Positions 55,166 to 64,000 of a DNA stretch of 64,000 nt are shown piece by piece; position 1 is the first letter of the stretch; each line of letters begins with the position of its first letter. Origin of the DNA: Rhynchopus euleeides (taxonomy: Eukaryota > Euglenozoa > Diplonemea > Diplonemida > Diplonemidae). A program made the position numbers and the translations under genes. The notes beneath the pieces are model-generated. The model was not told the DNA's origin. It saw nothing but the letters and a program-made list of their open reading frames with translations, and did not search any database. Location: positions 1,178,001 to 1,242,000 of the forward strand of contig OY723269.1 of the NCBI GenBank assembly GCA_963210315.1. Reading direction: 5' to 3'.

Positions 55166-57988
55166 TTGCGGTTGCCACGAGAAATGCTCAAATATCCCCA
55201 CATTTGATTTTTCATCCCTGACCACCCCTGCACCACCCACACTCACGCGCGAATATCATTGGAGCCGTGGAGCACCGAGCGCCTTGCTCTTGGTGCGATA
55301 TCCACTGCAACAGACACTCTCACACGATGGCCGTGCCTTCACCGGCTTCTGTGCAGGACGTCACCTGCCCCGTGCCGCTTCTCGGTGCTGCACGCCATCA
55401 GACTGCTCGTCTTTACTGTATCCTATATTTCCGAACGAACACAGACTGACACCCTTCCTCTTGCAGGCAACCTGGGTGCCTAACACCCCTAGGTTGTTCT
55501 CCCATTCCTGTACCGCACACAAGGGGCCATGCACATTTCCGATCTCGCTGCCTGAATACCTCTCGCCCGGGGCGGTGCTCTCGCGAAGTGCTGACTTGGC
55601 ATTTCTGTGTACGTTGCTCCCCGATCTTTCTTCGGAGGGTCGAAAATCTGACCTCGTTCAGAGCCCGGCTACCCAGACCCCCCCCTTTTAGGAAGGGACC
55701 CAGCGGCCGTCAAGGCCGCTTTGTCAGTCGAACCCAAGAACGCCGCGGATGTTGGGATGTCATTCCGAGTGTTTTGCGGCCTCCGAAAACTGGCGGGGCT
55801 CTGCGTTTGGTCATGGCTCCCGAAGGTGTGACTCGCTACGATGTGACCGTTGTACCTCGTCTTCCCTTTGGGGTACGGTACAGCCACCATGTAGGTTCTT
55901 TGAGGGAGGCACGCCCATTGCCCTCTTTTTAGTACTCTTGTGAGCGAGCCCTGGCCTGCCGCGAGAACTGTGCGGGTCAAAATTGAAAATGCTTCGGGGG
56001 ATCTTTGCGCGACAAGCGTGCGCCCTCAACGAAAAGCGCTGGCACAGCCTCAGACTGGGCACCGTTTGACGGAGTGACACCCCTCTTCAAATTGCCCGAC
56101 ATCAGCGGGAACGATAAACCGAAAACCCTCAAGGGATGGTCCGGAAGTTGTAATGCTAACCTGGAGAGAGAGAAAAGAACAAACATCGCCTTCACCCCCC
56201 CCCCCCCTCCCCTCCCCTCCCTCCACCCAGAGACTTGTCTTCGCCAAAGTAGTTTTAGGCGTCGAAGGCAAGAAAACACATACCAGTTCAGTGTACTCAG
56301 CACACAGCTTAGCACACAGCCCCGGATTATCCCCAGATGGGAGTGGCCTTTCTTCAGGTAAAAACGTGCACCTCGCAGGGTTGCCATCGATCTTGGTGAG
56401 ATAGGTGCCAGAATCGCCGGCAGTTCCAGTTTGTGGTATTTAGTTATCCCCACTTCACGACGGCTGATTCCATGCGGCAGACAGACCCCCTCAGGGGCCC
56501 TCACTCTATGTGTCAACCTGTGTCGGTTGGCCTCTTCTGCAGTGAGGTGGCTCACTGCACAACTTGTGCACTTCTAAGCGAAGGCTACCTCGAGACGATC
56601 GAGATCACCCACTTCATCATATCCCGGTAACCTGCAGGGATACCCTGGGGCATCCCGGGGTATCCCATCGGGTACACGCACCCCCTCCTCCCCCGCCCCC
56701 CATGCGCCGGCTTTCTTAATCTCTTCCCCTCTCTTGGTGCAGCCTGTCCACCCCCCCCCCCCCCTCCCTCTGCTCAACGCCACCATGCCCCCTTTTTTCA
56801 CATTCTTGTTGTGCTGTATTTGGCGCGTATCGCCCATCCCATACCCTTCCCACCCCCTTCCCTCCCCCCTGCTTTATTTTGCTGTTCTGTTGCCCTTCTC
56901 TCGCATCGGCGCCGCTTATATCCTGTCGCTTGGTGTTCTGAAGCAACAAAGGCGTCCACCACCAGTGGCACACCGCCGTGGTGGTGGTGGGTGGGGGTGA
57001 GGGTGCCGCCGCTCCCACAGCTCCCCATCCAAGCGCAGCGCAAGTGGGAAACTTTCTGTGCCTTGCAGCCGGATCTTGTGACCCCCACTCACACCTCTTT
57101 CGTCAGGCTGGGAATTGGTGTATACAAAGAGTGGAGAGTGGGGGGGGGGGGGGGGGGCGTGTGTTCCGACAAGACAACGTTCGGCGGGGGACCTCGCTAC
57201 GAGTCACTGTGAGTCACGAGTCGTCAGTTCAGCCAAACATGGCTGACTTCTCACTTTTCCTCACTCAGTCACACTTGGTAGCGAGGGCCCCCGACAGTCA
57301 TTGCTTTGTTGCCACAGTTTGCTGCCGCTTCACGATTCAGCGAGGGGTGGGGGGGGGGGGGGGAGCGCAGATAGTTTTGGTTTACTGAGGGGGGTGGGGA
57401 GGGGAGGAATTCAAGCCACAACAGACACAACAGGGCGAACTGCCCAATGAGCCAAACGATCGGAGTGCTTCTGGGCTACAAAGGACAACCCCTGTGTGCG
57501 AAGGCAAAACATATCGCAAGAATCATCGGATCTGCCAGGGGGGGGGTCTTCGCTACGGTGTCGCGACGGAACCGGTGCGTTTTTTTGGCGCATTTCCCTC
57601 CTATTGATGGGAGAAAAATCGTCAACACTTTGCCGGGAAAAAAACCTGTCGGTAACGGAAAAACTCCCCTCCTCCTCCTCCACCCCCAGACTTTGTAGTT
57701 TTGTTCGGAGCTGGGTTGGAAACAGCCGCATGAAGACGGCCTGCCCGATCATGCCGTTTGTAGACACTTTCACTCCCCCCCCCCCCCCCTGCGTGCGTGT
57801 CTCTGGTGACAACGCTCTGAGTGGGGGTGACCCTGCGCGGGTCAATGGCCCACTTGCCGCCCCACTCGACATCAGCACGTCAGCAGAAGCTTCCCTCTGC
57901 GTGCGTGCTGGGTTGTGCCGGTGTTCTGCACTTCGAAAGAGGACCGCCGCAACCCCCCCCCCCCCCCTTTTTTTCTGTATCTTCACCC
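55166..57988. other. Long spacer with repeats
   Basis: No gene is supported. It contains copy 2 of the 205-bp repeat (56829-57033), C runs at 56196-56206 and 56746-56764, and G runs at 57139-57157 and 57348-57363. Several short frames across 55250-56600 have no family resemblance. Confidence 0.5.
56829..57033 (+). repeat. 205-bp direct repeat, copy 2
   Basis: Near-identical to 52258-52462. Flanks differ abruptly on both sides, so the unit moved or was copied as a discrete block. Confidence 0.85.
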
Positions 57989-58248
57989 CAGGCATGTCGC
58001 TAAGCGTCGACCGTCGACCCAGTGATTTTGGGTTTCCCCCCCCATAAAAAAGCGTCGACCCAGCGTCGACCCAGTGGAACTGGGTTGCCATTCAAGCCTG
58101 GACCAAGCGTCAACCCATTCCGGGTCGACGCTAACCTAGCGTTGACCCGGTTCCACTGGGTCGACGCTCACCAAGCGTCGACCAAGCGTCAACCCACTTT
58201 CACTGGGTCGACGTCGAAGAGAGTATGGTTTTGCAGGAACAGATGCTC

Positions 58249-58298
58249 ACTACCGTGGCCTCCGGCGGCTGGGGGGCTCCGCCCCCCAGACCCCCCTG
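58249..58298 (+). repeat. GC-rich hairpin module (copy 7 of 8)
   Basis: First module of the pair inside the 57989-58773 element, preceded by GCAGGAACAGATGCTC as in copy 1. Confidence 0.85.
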
Positions 58299-58400
58299 TA
58301 TAGCGTGTGCACACAGGTCAGGAATCCAACAGCTCCAGTAGCCTCAGGAGGACGCAGCCAACTCACACAGAATCTGTACGCCCACAATGAACAGATGTTC

Positions 58401-58449
58401 ACTACCGTGGCCTCCGGCGGCTGGGGGGCTCCGACCCCCAGACCCCCCA
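58401..58449 (+). repeat. GC-rich hairpin module (copy 8 of 8)
   Basis: Second module. It reads CTCCGACCCCCAGA, so one side of the stem has diverged and the hairpin is imperfect. Confidence 0.85.
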
Positions 58450-58830
58450 TCTCGCGTGCCCGTCTAGTAACCAAGTCCTTGCGCTTCAACGGCCGTGGCA
58501 TATCAGGGGGTAAATCATGGTCCCGAAAGCCATTTTTTGGGTTTCTTCCGGCACCCGAGGATGGCGCGAGCGGGAGAGGAACCACGGAAGGAACCCAGCG
58601 CCTCACACCGTGCCCACCTAGCGGTCCACCGACGGGAAAATTAGGCAACAACACGAGCGCGCGCGAAGCGCGCGCGAGAAAAATTGACCCCTAGTGTTTC
58701 CCCCTGATCCCCCCCCAAAACAGGAGCGTCAACCCACCAAATCTCCATAATCGAAAAGTTAGCGACAGGCCTGTCTTCACCCTATCCCCCCCATCCCCCA
58801 CCTAGGCTGTGCTATACGTTCCACCCCCCC

Positions 58831-58970
58831 AGCGTATAACGTATTATACGTATTATACGTTGAGCGTATTATACGTTAAACCACCTGATTTTGCCCGAAA
58901 CCAATCTCCGAAAATCTCCAGTTTACCACCACCAAACTCCACCCAACTCCACCAAACTCCGCCAAACTCC
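58831..58970. repeat. Short tandem motifs before the LINE
   Basis: 58831-58880 has four degenerate units around CGTATTATACGT (self-complementary). 58925-58970 has four units around CCACCAAACTC. These sit directly at the 5' break of the LINE copy. Confidence 0.7.
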
Positions 58971-58971
58971 C

Positions 58972-59497
58972 CACAGAGACCCTCACAGTGCGAGTCACGG
59001 GACCGGAAAGCGCCGTCACGTTCACCAATGTGTACCGCCCCTCGGGAGTCGGCACTAGCAACGACCCACGCCACGATGACTTCTCTACATCCCTGCTACC
59101 ACACACGCCGGAGTCCGTCATAGCTGGCGACTTCAACATCCACAACCGTGCCTGGGATAAACATGCGCGCTGTGACAACAAGGGAACTGATCTGTACCAC
59201 TGGTCCCTCCTCAACGGCATGTCACTGTGCAACGACCCCGACCACCCCACACGCATGCGCCGCGACTCCAAGTCCTCGCCGGACATCGTCTTCGCCCACT
59301 ACGAGTTGGGGGAGGTCACCTGGAATACCCTGGACCAGTGGCAATCAGACCACTTCGCCATCCAATACACCGTCCCTTTTGAACGAACGCCAGCAGCTGC
59401 GACACACCCGACAGCCAAGGCCCGTCAACTGTGGAACTGGGCAGCAGCGGACTGGCCCGCCTTCACCAGGAGCTCGAACGGCTATCACGCAAAGTGA
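58972..59497 (+). pseudogene. LINE AP-endonuclease fragment
   Basis: About 175 residues from TVRVTGPESAVTFTNVYRPS through VIAGDFNIHNRAWD, SSPDIVF and WQSDHFAI: the GDFN, (S)PDI and SDH catalytic motifs of APE-type endonucleases. The N-terminal half with the first catalytic Asn and Glu is absent. The frame ends at 59497 and resumes in another frame in the RT part. Confidence 0.85.
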
Positions 59498-60921
59498 CGA
59501 AGTGGTGTGACCCGAAGGAGTCCTTCCACAAGTGGCTTGGACTGGTGCGAACGGTCGCAGCCAAGCACATCCCGACGAAGCGTAGCTCACGCCCCCGCAA
59601 GAGGTGGTTCACGAGCAAGGTGAAACGCGCGGTACGGGCGCGGAACGAAGAATCACGCAGACACGCCCAGACTACACACCTGTCCCAGGACGACTACGAC
59701 AAACTGGACAAGCTGACCACCGACGCCACCAACGCCGTCCTCGAAGCAAAACGCACAACTTGGGAAACCAGGTGCCAGGCTGCGAGCACCAGCAGCGACC
59801 TCGGCGCCACCTTCCGGCTTGTGCGAGAACTCGACGGCCGCAAACTTCAACAGGCCGCCTTCCCGCTTGTCGACGGAGGGGTCCCGGTGACCGACCCCAA
59901 AGCTAAGGCGGACCTCCTCTGCAGCCACTACGCCAAGATCAGTGAAGGGAACGACCAACAGTCACAATCGGTACCCACCCCGCAACATGCGAATGGCCAG
60001 ACACCCCCCGAGCTCTCAGCTGCCGAAGACGACTTCTCCAAAGAGGAGCTGAGCGCAGCCCTGTCCGAACTGCAGGAGCGAAAATCCCCAGGGCCTGACG
60101 ACCTCAACAACGAACTGCTGATGCACCTCGGCCCCCAAGCGCGGCAGGGACTCCTGCACGTGCTCAACCTGTCGTGGAACAGCGGCATCCTCCCCGACGC
60201 ATGGACGCGAGCAGTCATCGTCCCGATCCTGAAACCGGGGAAGCCAGCGACGGCAGCATCCTCGTACCGACCAATTGCGCTCACCAGCACAGCATGCAAG
60301 GTACTGGAAAAAATGGTGAAGATGCGCATGGAGCAGCTCATGCTTGACGACGCATACCCGCAAGTCGAGGGGCACTGCCCGAACCAAGCGGGATTCCAGC
60401 GACTGAGATCGACAACCGACCAGCTAGCCTACATAACCCAAACAGCGACGGACGCCCTCTCCTCCGGGAAGGCAGCTGTCACCCTGTACTTCGACCTCGA
60501 GAAAGCCTTCGACAAGGTCAGCAAGCTCGCAGTCATCAACAGCGTCAGACGAAAGGGCTTCCCCCCGAAGTTCACCCGATGGCTGCACAACTACCTCAGC
60601 AACCGCCGGGCCGCCGCACAGGTGCACGGGGTGAGAAGCGACTACTACGACTTCAACAACGGTGTCCCACAAGGAACAGTGCTCTCGCCCCTGCTCTTCA
60701 ACTGCGTGATGGATGACGTATCTCGAGCCATCACCGCCTCCCCGGACGTCCACCCTGCGGTGTTCGCAGATGACATTGCAGTACTCGTCGTCGGGGACAC
60801 CTACACCGACGCCCTAAGCACCGCACAGGGCGTCATATCAGCACTCGCCGCCGAAGTCCCACTCCACGGGCTGCAGCTCTCCCAGCAAGTGCTGCTACAC
60901 GCTGATGGGAACGACGCCTGA
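59470..60921 (+). pseudogene. LINE reverse transcriptase region
   Basis: About 480 residues. RT blocks are visible in order: KSPGPDDLNNELL, PILKPGKPATAASSYRPIAL, CPNQAGFQ, TLYFDLEKAFDKV, NGVPQGTVLSPLLFN and VFADDIAVLV (F-ADD form of the catalytic box). The catalytic Asp residues are present, so inactivity comes from truncation and frame breaks rather than from the active site. Confidence 0.9.
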
Positions 60922-61399
60922 AGCACTGGGCGAGCACAAGCGCATGGAGCTCCCAGACGGCACCCCCCTCCAGCACGACTCCACAGCAAAATACCTCGGG
61001 GTTTACATCGATGCCTGCTACACGATGTCGGACCACGTCGACCACGTCGTGACCACCTGTATGCGACGCCTGAGCATACTGCGTATGTTGGCAGGCACCG
61101 ACTGGGGCTCAAGTGGAGACACGCTGCGCCAGGCCTACCTGACGTATGTCTACCCCATCCTGATGTACGCCGCAAGCGTTTACACCCCTGGCCTGACCGC
61201 GAGGAACCTCAAACGCCTGCAAGATGTCCACCGCACCGCAGCCCTGATTATCACAGGCTGCATGAAGAACACCAGCACGGCGAAGCTCCCTGGGAATCAC
61301 ACCTACGAGACCTCGACCTCGACTTCAAGGTTGCGGTGTGCACAGACCACGAACGCTTCCGCCGCGTGCCCCACTCCCCAGGATACCGGGCGCAACTAA
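60905..61399 (+). pseudogene. LINE thumb/connection region
   Basis: A third frame continues with KYLGVYIDACYTMSDHVDHV and LRQAYLTYVYPILMYAASVY, the post-RT YLG..ID and Y-x-P-I-L-x-Y-A motifs typical of I and Jockey-type elements. Coding sequence changes frame again near 61290. Confidence 0.85.
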
Positions 61400-62550
61400 A
61401 TACCGGGAACACGGGAGGCAGCTGGCTACATCAGGCACGGAGTCTGGTGAAATCCTCGAAGGTCGACGGGCGCACCCCCCTGCTGGCCCCCCTGCATGCA
61501 GCACACCCCATCCCCCCCTGGGAATGGAACCTGGTGCTGCCACGAGTGCACATCCTGGCGACGCTGCCGGGGCTCACCGCCCCGAAGGCCGCCACCCCGA
61601 AAGACACCCTCCGGGACCTGGCAGAGCAGACCATCCAGGCCCTCCCGACGTGCGCCTGGCATGTCTACACCGACGGGTCAGTCTCCAACTCCACATCGCG
61701 GCAGCAACAGGGCGGCGCGGGCGCAGCGGTGTACAGCATGCCGGAGGGCCGCCTCAAGAAAAAGCTCGCCTGGCCGGCAGGACTCCGTTGCATCAGCTAC
61801 CAGGCAGAGCTGGTGGCCATCAGAGAATCCCTCGCCCACCTATGCACCGTGGTAACCCAAGGCGAAACGGTCGCCATCCTCACCGACTCGCAGAGCGCAC
61901 TGAATGCACTGCTGAGCGGCCCCCAGCGAGCGAGGGGGTCCACCGAATGGGACATCTGGCAGAGGCTGCGCAAGCTCGCCCAAACATACGATGTCACCAC
62001 CCACCTCCGCTACATCCCGTCGCATGTTGGGGTGGTAGGGAACGAACTTGCTGACAAGCAGGCGCAGATCGGTGCGTTCAAGCCCCAGATGGAGCCGATC
62101 AGCCTCGCGTCGGCCCGTGCCACCCTCCGCCGACACATATACAGCGGGACCACGTTGCCCCGCACAGACAGCGTGTACGCGTATCGGTCAGGAATCGGGG
62201 AGACGCGACTGCAGCGCCCTGACCTCCGCATGGAGGGCCTTACCCGCTTAGGGGAAACCACCATCCGCCGCCTCCGGGCCGACCACCACCGCCTGGTGTA
62301 CGACCACGACGTCCCGGGCAGCGCACAACCACCGTGCAAACCCTGCCTGAAGCTTGCGCCGGACAGCCCCCCGCCTGGGGTCTCGCTGAAGCACCTATTC
62401 TTCGGCTGTCCCGCGACAGCGTCAGCCCGACACCACCTCACAGCCACAAGCGTGCACAACCTGCTGCTGCACAACTGCAAGGGGGCCCTACGCTACCTGG
62501 CTGAGGCAGGGGTGACGGAGCACAGCGAGAAGGACTACCTGATCTCGTGA
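61290..62550 (+). pseudogene. LINE RNase H and C-terminal region
   Basis: RNase H motifs: HVYTDGSVS (first Asp), ISYQAELVAIRE (Glu), VAILTDSQSALNAL (Asp) and YIPSHVGVVGNELADKQA (His and Asp). After RNase H a cysteine/histidine cluster (CKPCLK, then KHLFFGC) matches the usual C-terminal finger of I-type elements. Confidence 0.88.
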
Positions 62551-63589
62551 AACCTGCAAAAATCAACAGCGGTCAAGGGCTTCGGCCTGACACCCCAGCA
62601 CCCCCCCCCCCCCCACCCCCAGACCCACGTCACTTTCCACGGGCCGCCAGGCGCGTCAGCGTCGGCGACCGCCCGCCCCCAGTCTGAGAGGCAGCAGCCA
62701 CGACTCGGCAGGAGGCGGGCACAACAAAAAAAGGGAGAGTCGTCACTGTGCATATCAGCACGGTCCCGCCCTCTGAGCCAGACTAACCCGCCCATAAAGG
62801 AAAAGAGGAAGAGGCGACGTAAGGCAATGCCTCCGTGCGGCAAGGAGAACACGAAACAGCGTCCCCCCTCACCGGGGGACGCGACGAGCACGGCCAAAAA
62901 TCGTTCAAAAATCGTTCAAATCAGCTACAAAATGGAGGTCACTACCATACTCCCAGCCCCAGGAAGGGTAAGATGAGCCTGTGGGGTTGGTCAGGGGCTG
63001 GTTTTTGTCTTGGGAAGGGTCCCGTTGGGAAGAATATCCGATTTGCTTGACCGCACGACGCCGTTGGGTGAAGGAGAAGTCGTACGGTACACTTCCTGTT
63101 CCTGGACAGACCGGGGTTCGATCCGTACTACAGGCCAACTGCCCCCCTAAAACAGGGAGGAAGATATCACTTGCACACCCGGACATTACTTGCACTGCGT
63201 GCAAGTCAGGACCTGGAGTGCAAGTACATAGTGGACTCCAACTCCCCTAGCCCGCTAGCGGGAGTCTGGGTACGGGAGTCTGAAACGCGAATGCGTGTCC
63301 TAGTCACACAGGCAATGCGAATCGCATTCTCGCATGCGAGAATGGGTAGACAGGTCGGTCAATGAAACCGTCTCCTCTTCACTATATTCGACTCGCACCC
63401 AGCATCACACATTCAATTCTCCAAGTAGTCTGCCTGAAGGCAGCTGGAGGCAGTTTGGGTGGTGTAGCCGTCACACGACGTGTTCAAGTCTGTTCACATA
63501 TTGACACGGAGGTGGTTCTCACGGGGTATTTTGAGGGTTTCTCCCCTCGACGGGGGGCCAGGGGTGCAATTTTTACTGTTTTCTACGAG
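62551..63589. other. LINE 3' flank and short-repeat spacer
   Basis: No gene. The LINE 3' UTR runs to about 62920. A B-box-like motif, GGTTCGATCC, at 63115-63124 lacks the pairing needed for a tRNA. GCATTCTCGCATGCGAGAAT (63323-63342) is a strong short inverted repeat. Confidence 0.5.
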
Positions 63590-63850
63590 GATGTTGTCGG
63601 GAGGAGTTGAAGGCCTACCTGGTCCTGAGTGCGGCACACCTTGTTGCCGACACCCCCTTGGCCTTCTGGAAGAAAGCCAAGGCAGCCCTCCTCCCCGCCT
63701 TTGGCCGTACGTGGTGGAGTGTCTGCAGACCTGGCTGAGTATGACGAATGTGGAGTGCATCTTCAGCATCGCCACCGCGGAGAAGAAAGACGAGCACGCG
63801 TATCGCCAGATGAGTACACCGTCAAGTTGTGCCTGAGGCAGGCAGGTGGT
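63590..63850 (+). pseudogene. hAT transposase C-terminal dimerisation fragment
   Basis: One frame reads ELKAYLVLSAAHLVADTPLA then FWKKAKAALLPAF. A second frame gives WLSMTNVECIFSIATAEKKD then EHAYRQM, and a third YTVKLCLRQ. Together these follow the hAT C-terminal pattern (PLxFW, then xVExxFS, then R..M..). At least two frameshifts separate them, so it is a dead remnant. The upstream catalytic portion is not visible. Confidence 0.55.
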
Positions 63851-64000
63851 GTGCACGCATTGCCTGTGTGCCGTGTGTGGGAGTCGCGAGATGGCCGCCC
63901 GTAGTCCGGCTCAAATTTCAGCGGCCGGACAGGATTTCCAGCCTTTTTGGGTGAGGCCATCCCTTCCCAAAGTCGCATGAAGCTGAATGTCTGAAGTACC
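63851..64000. other. Window end, nothing further recognised
   Basis: Short sequence after the hAT remnant with no frame or repeat that I can assign. Confidence 0.5.

Larger units (their letters stand above)
57989..58773. mobile_element. Non-autonomous TIR DNA transposon, copy 2, 9-bp target duplication
   Basis: This 785-bp copy of the 2537-3400 element has the same 15-bp terminal inverted repeats. It is flanked by a perfect but different 9-mer, TCTTCACCC at 57980-57988 and 58774-58782. It is shorter mainly because the GTCGAC array has fewer units. Two hairpin modules (58249 and 58401) and the alternating GC palindrome are retained. Different duplications prove two independent insertions. Confidence 0.92.
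58972..62920 (+). mobile_element. Decayed non-LTR retrotransposon (Ingi/I-like)
   Basis: Order: AP endonuclease fragment, reverse transcriptase, connection region, RNase H, then 3' UTR. Presence of RNase H after RT fits the I/Ingi group. The 5' end lacks the start of the endonuclease domain, so the copy is 5'-truncated. Coding sequence runs through three frames with breaks near 59470, 60890 and 61290. The 3' end has two AAAAATCGTTC units at about 62896-62919, resembling the simple-repeat tails of I-type elements. No target duplication is identified. Confidence 0.88.

Noticed and set aside
48573-58449. CRISPR-like array from the repeated GC-rich modules
   Set aside because: Only paired copies at scattered loci, spacers are not unique short sequences, and the genome is eukaryotic.
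63115-63124. Possible tRNA T-arm (GGTTCGATCC)
   Set aside because: Flanking bases do not form a T stem and no acceptor or anticodon arm could be placed.

Overview
GC-rich nuclear DNA of a unicellular eukaryote. Genes carry GT-AG introns, secretory signal peptides, eukaryotic families (EB1, TFIIB, sphingolipid synthase, chitinase-domain protein, lipoxygenase) and long TE-filled spacers rich in G/C homopolymers and CA/GT microsatellites. Every confident host gene lies on the + strand, and 13 of 15 reconstructed introns open with GTATG (the other two with GTATT). Unidirectional genes, sparse introns, an Ingi/I-like retroelement and several polypyrimidine-AG sites just upstream of start codons suggest a trans-splicing lineage. 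I lean to Euglenozoa, perhaps a diplonemid, but this is inference; a dinoflagellate-like lineage is less likely because introns are few and canonical.

Layout. 1-4.5 kb is repeat-rich spacer holding a complete TIR element (2537-3400). 4.7-8.9 kb is a large low-complexity protein gene. 10.7-12.1 kb is a four-exon sphingolipid synthase. 13.5-14.6 kb is TFIIB. 15.5-16.2 kb is an alpha/beta hydrolase. 16.6-19.3 kb is a ubiquitin-like/DUF4116 gene interrupted by a 546-bp insertion with a 17-bp target duplication. 20.0-20.7 kb is a minus-strand coding-like block that stops at a 2.94-kb TIR element (20698-23635) carrying two ORFs. 24.0-25.1 kb is a small three-exon gene, and 25.8-26.5 kb a secreted protein. 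28.5-33.2 kb is a multi-exon gene for an inactive metacaspase-like protein. 33.5-34.8 kb is another TIR element. 35.7-36.8 kb is EB1. 37.5-39.6 kb is a secreted CHID1-like GH18 protein. 40.7-41.4 kb encodes a Pro/Gln-rich protein. 42.5-44.2 kb is a secreted C69 peptidase. 44.9-55.2 kb is a lipoxygenase cluster: an N-domain fragment, a copy broken by a 101-bp deletion, and one intact gene 5.6 kb downstream. A third TIR element (48143-49425) and tandem GC-rich modules fill the gap between the last two. 56-64 kb has a second copy of the first TIR element (57989-58773), a decayed Ingi/I-like LINE (58972-62920) and a hAT remnant.

The host genes do not form a functional pathway; they look like independent cargo of a directional cluster. 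Lipid handling recurs (sphingolipid synthase, lipoxygenase, ABHD10-like hydrolase, possible ML-type lipid-binding protein). The most informative novelties are the element family with proven 9-bp target duplications, the two-ORF TIR element with no recognisable transposase, the lipoxygenase with an unusual N-domain and C-terminal Val, the dead metacaspase-like protein and the DUF4116 insertion.
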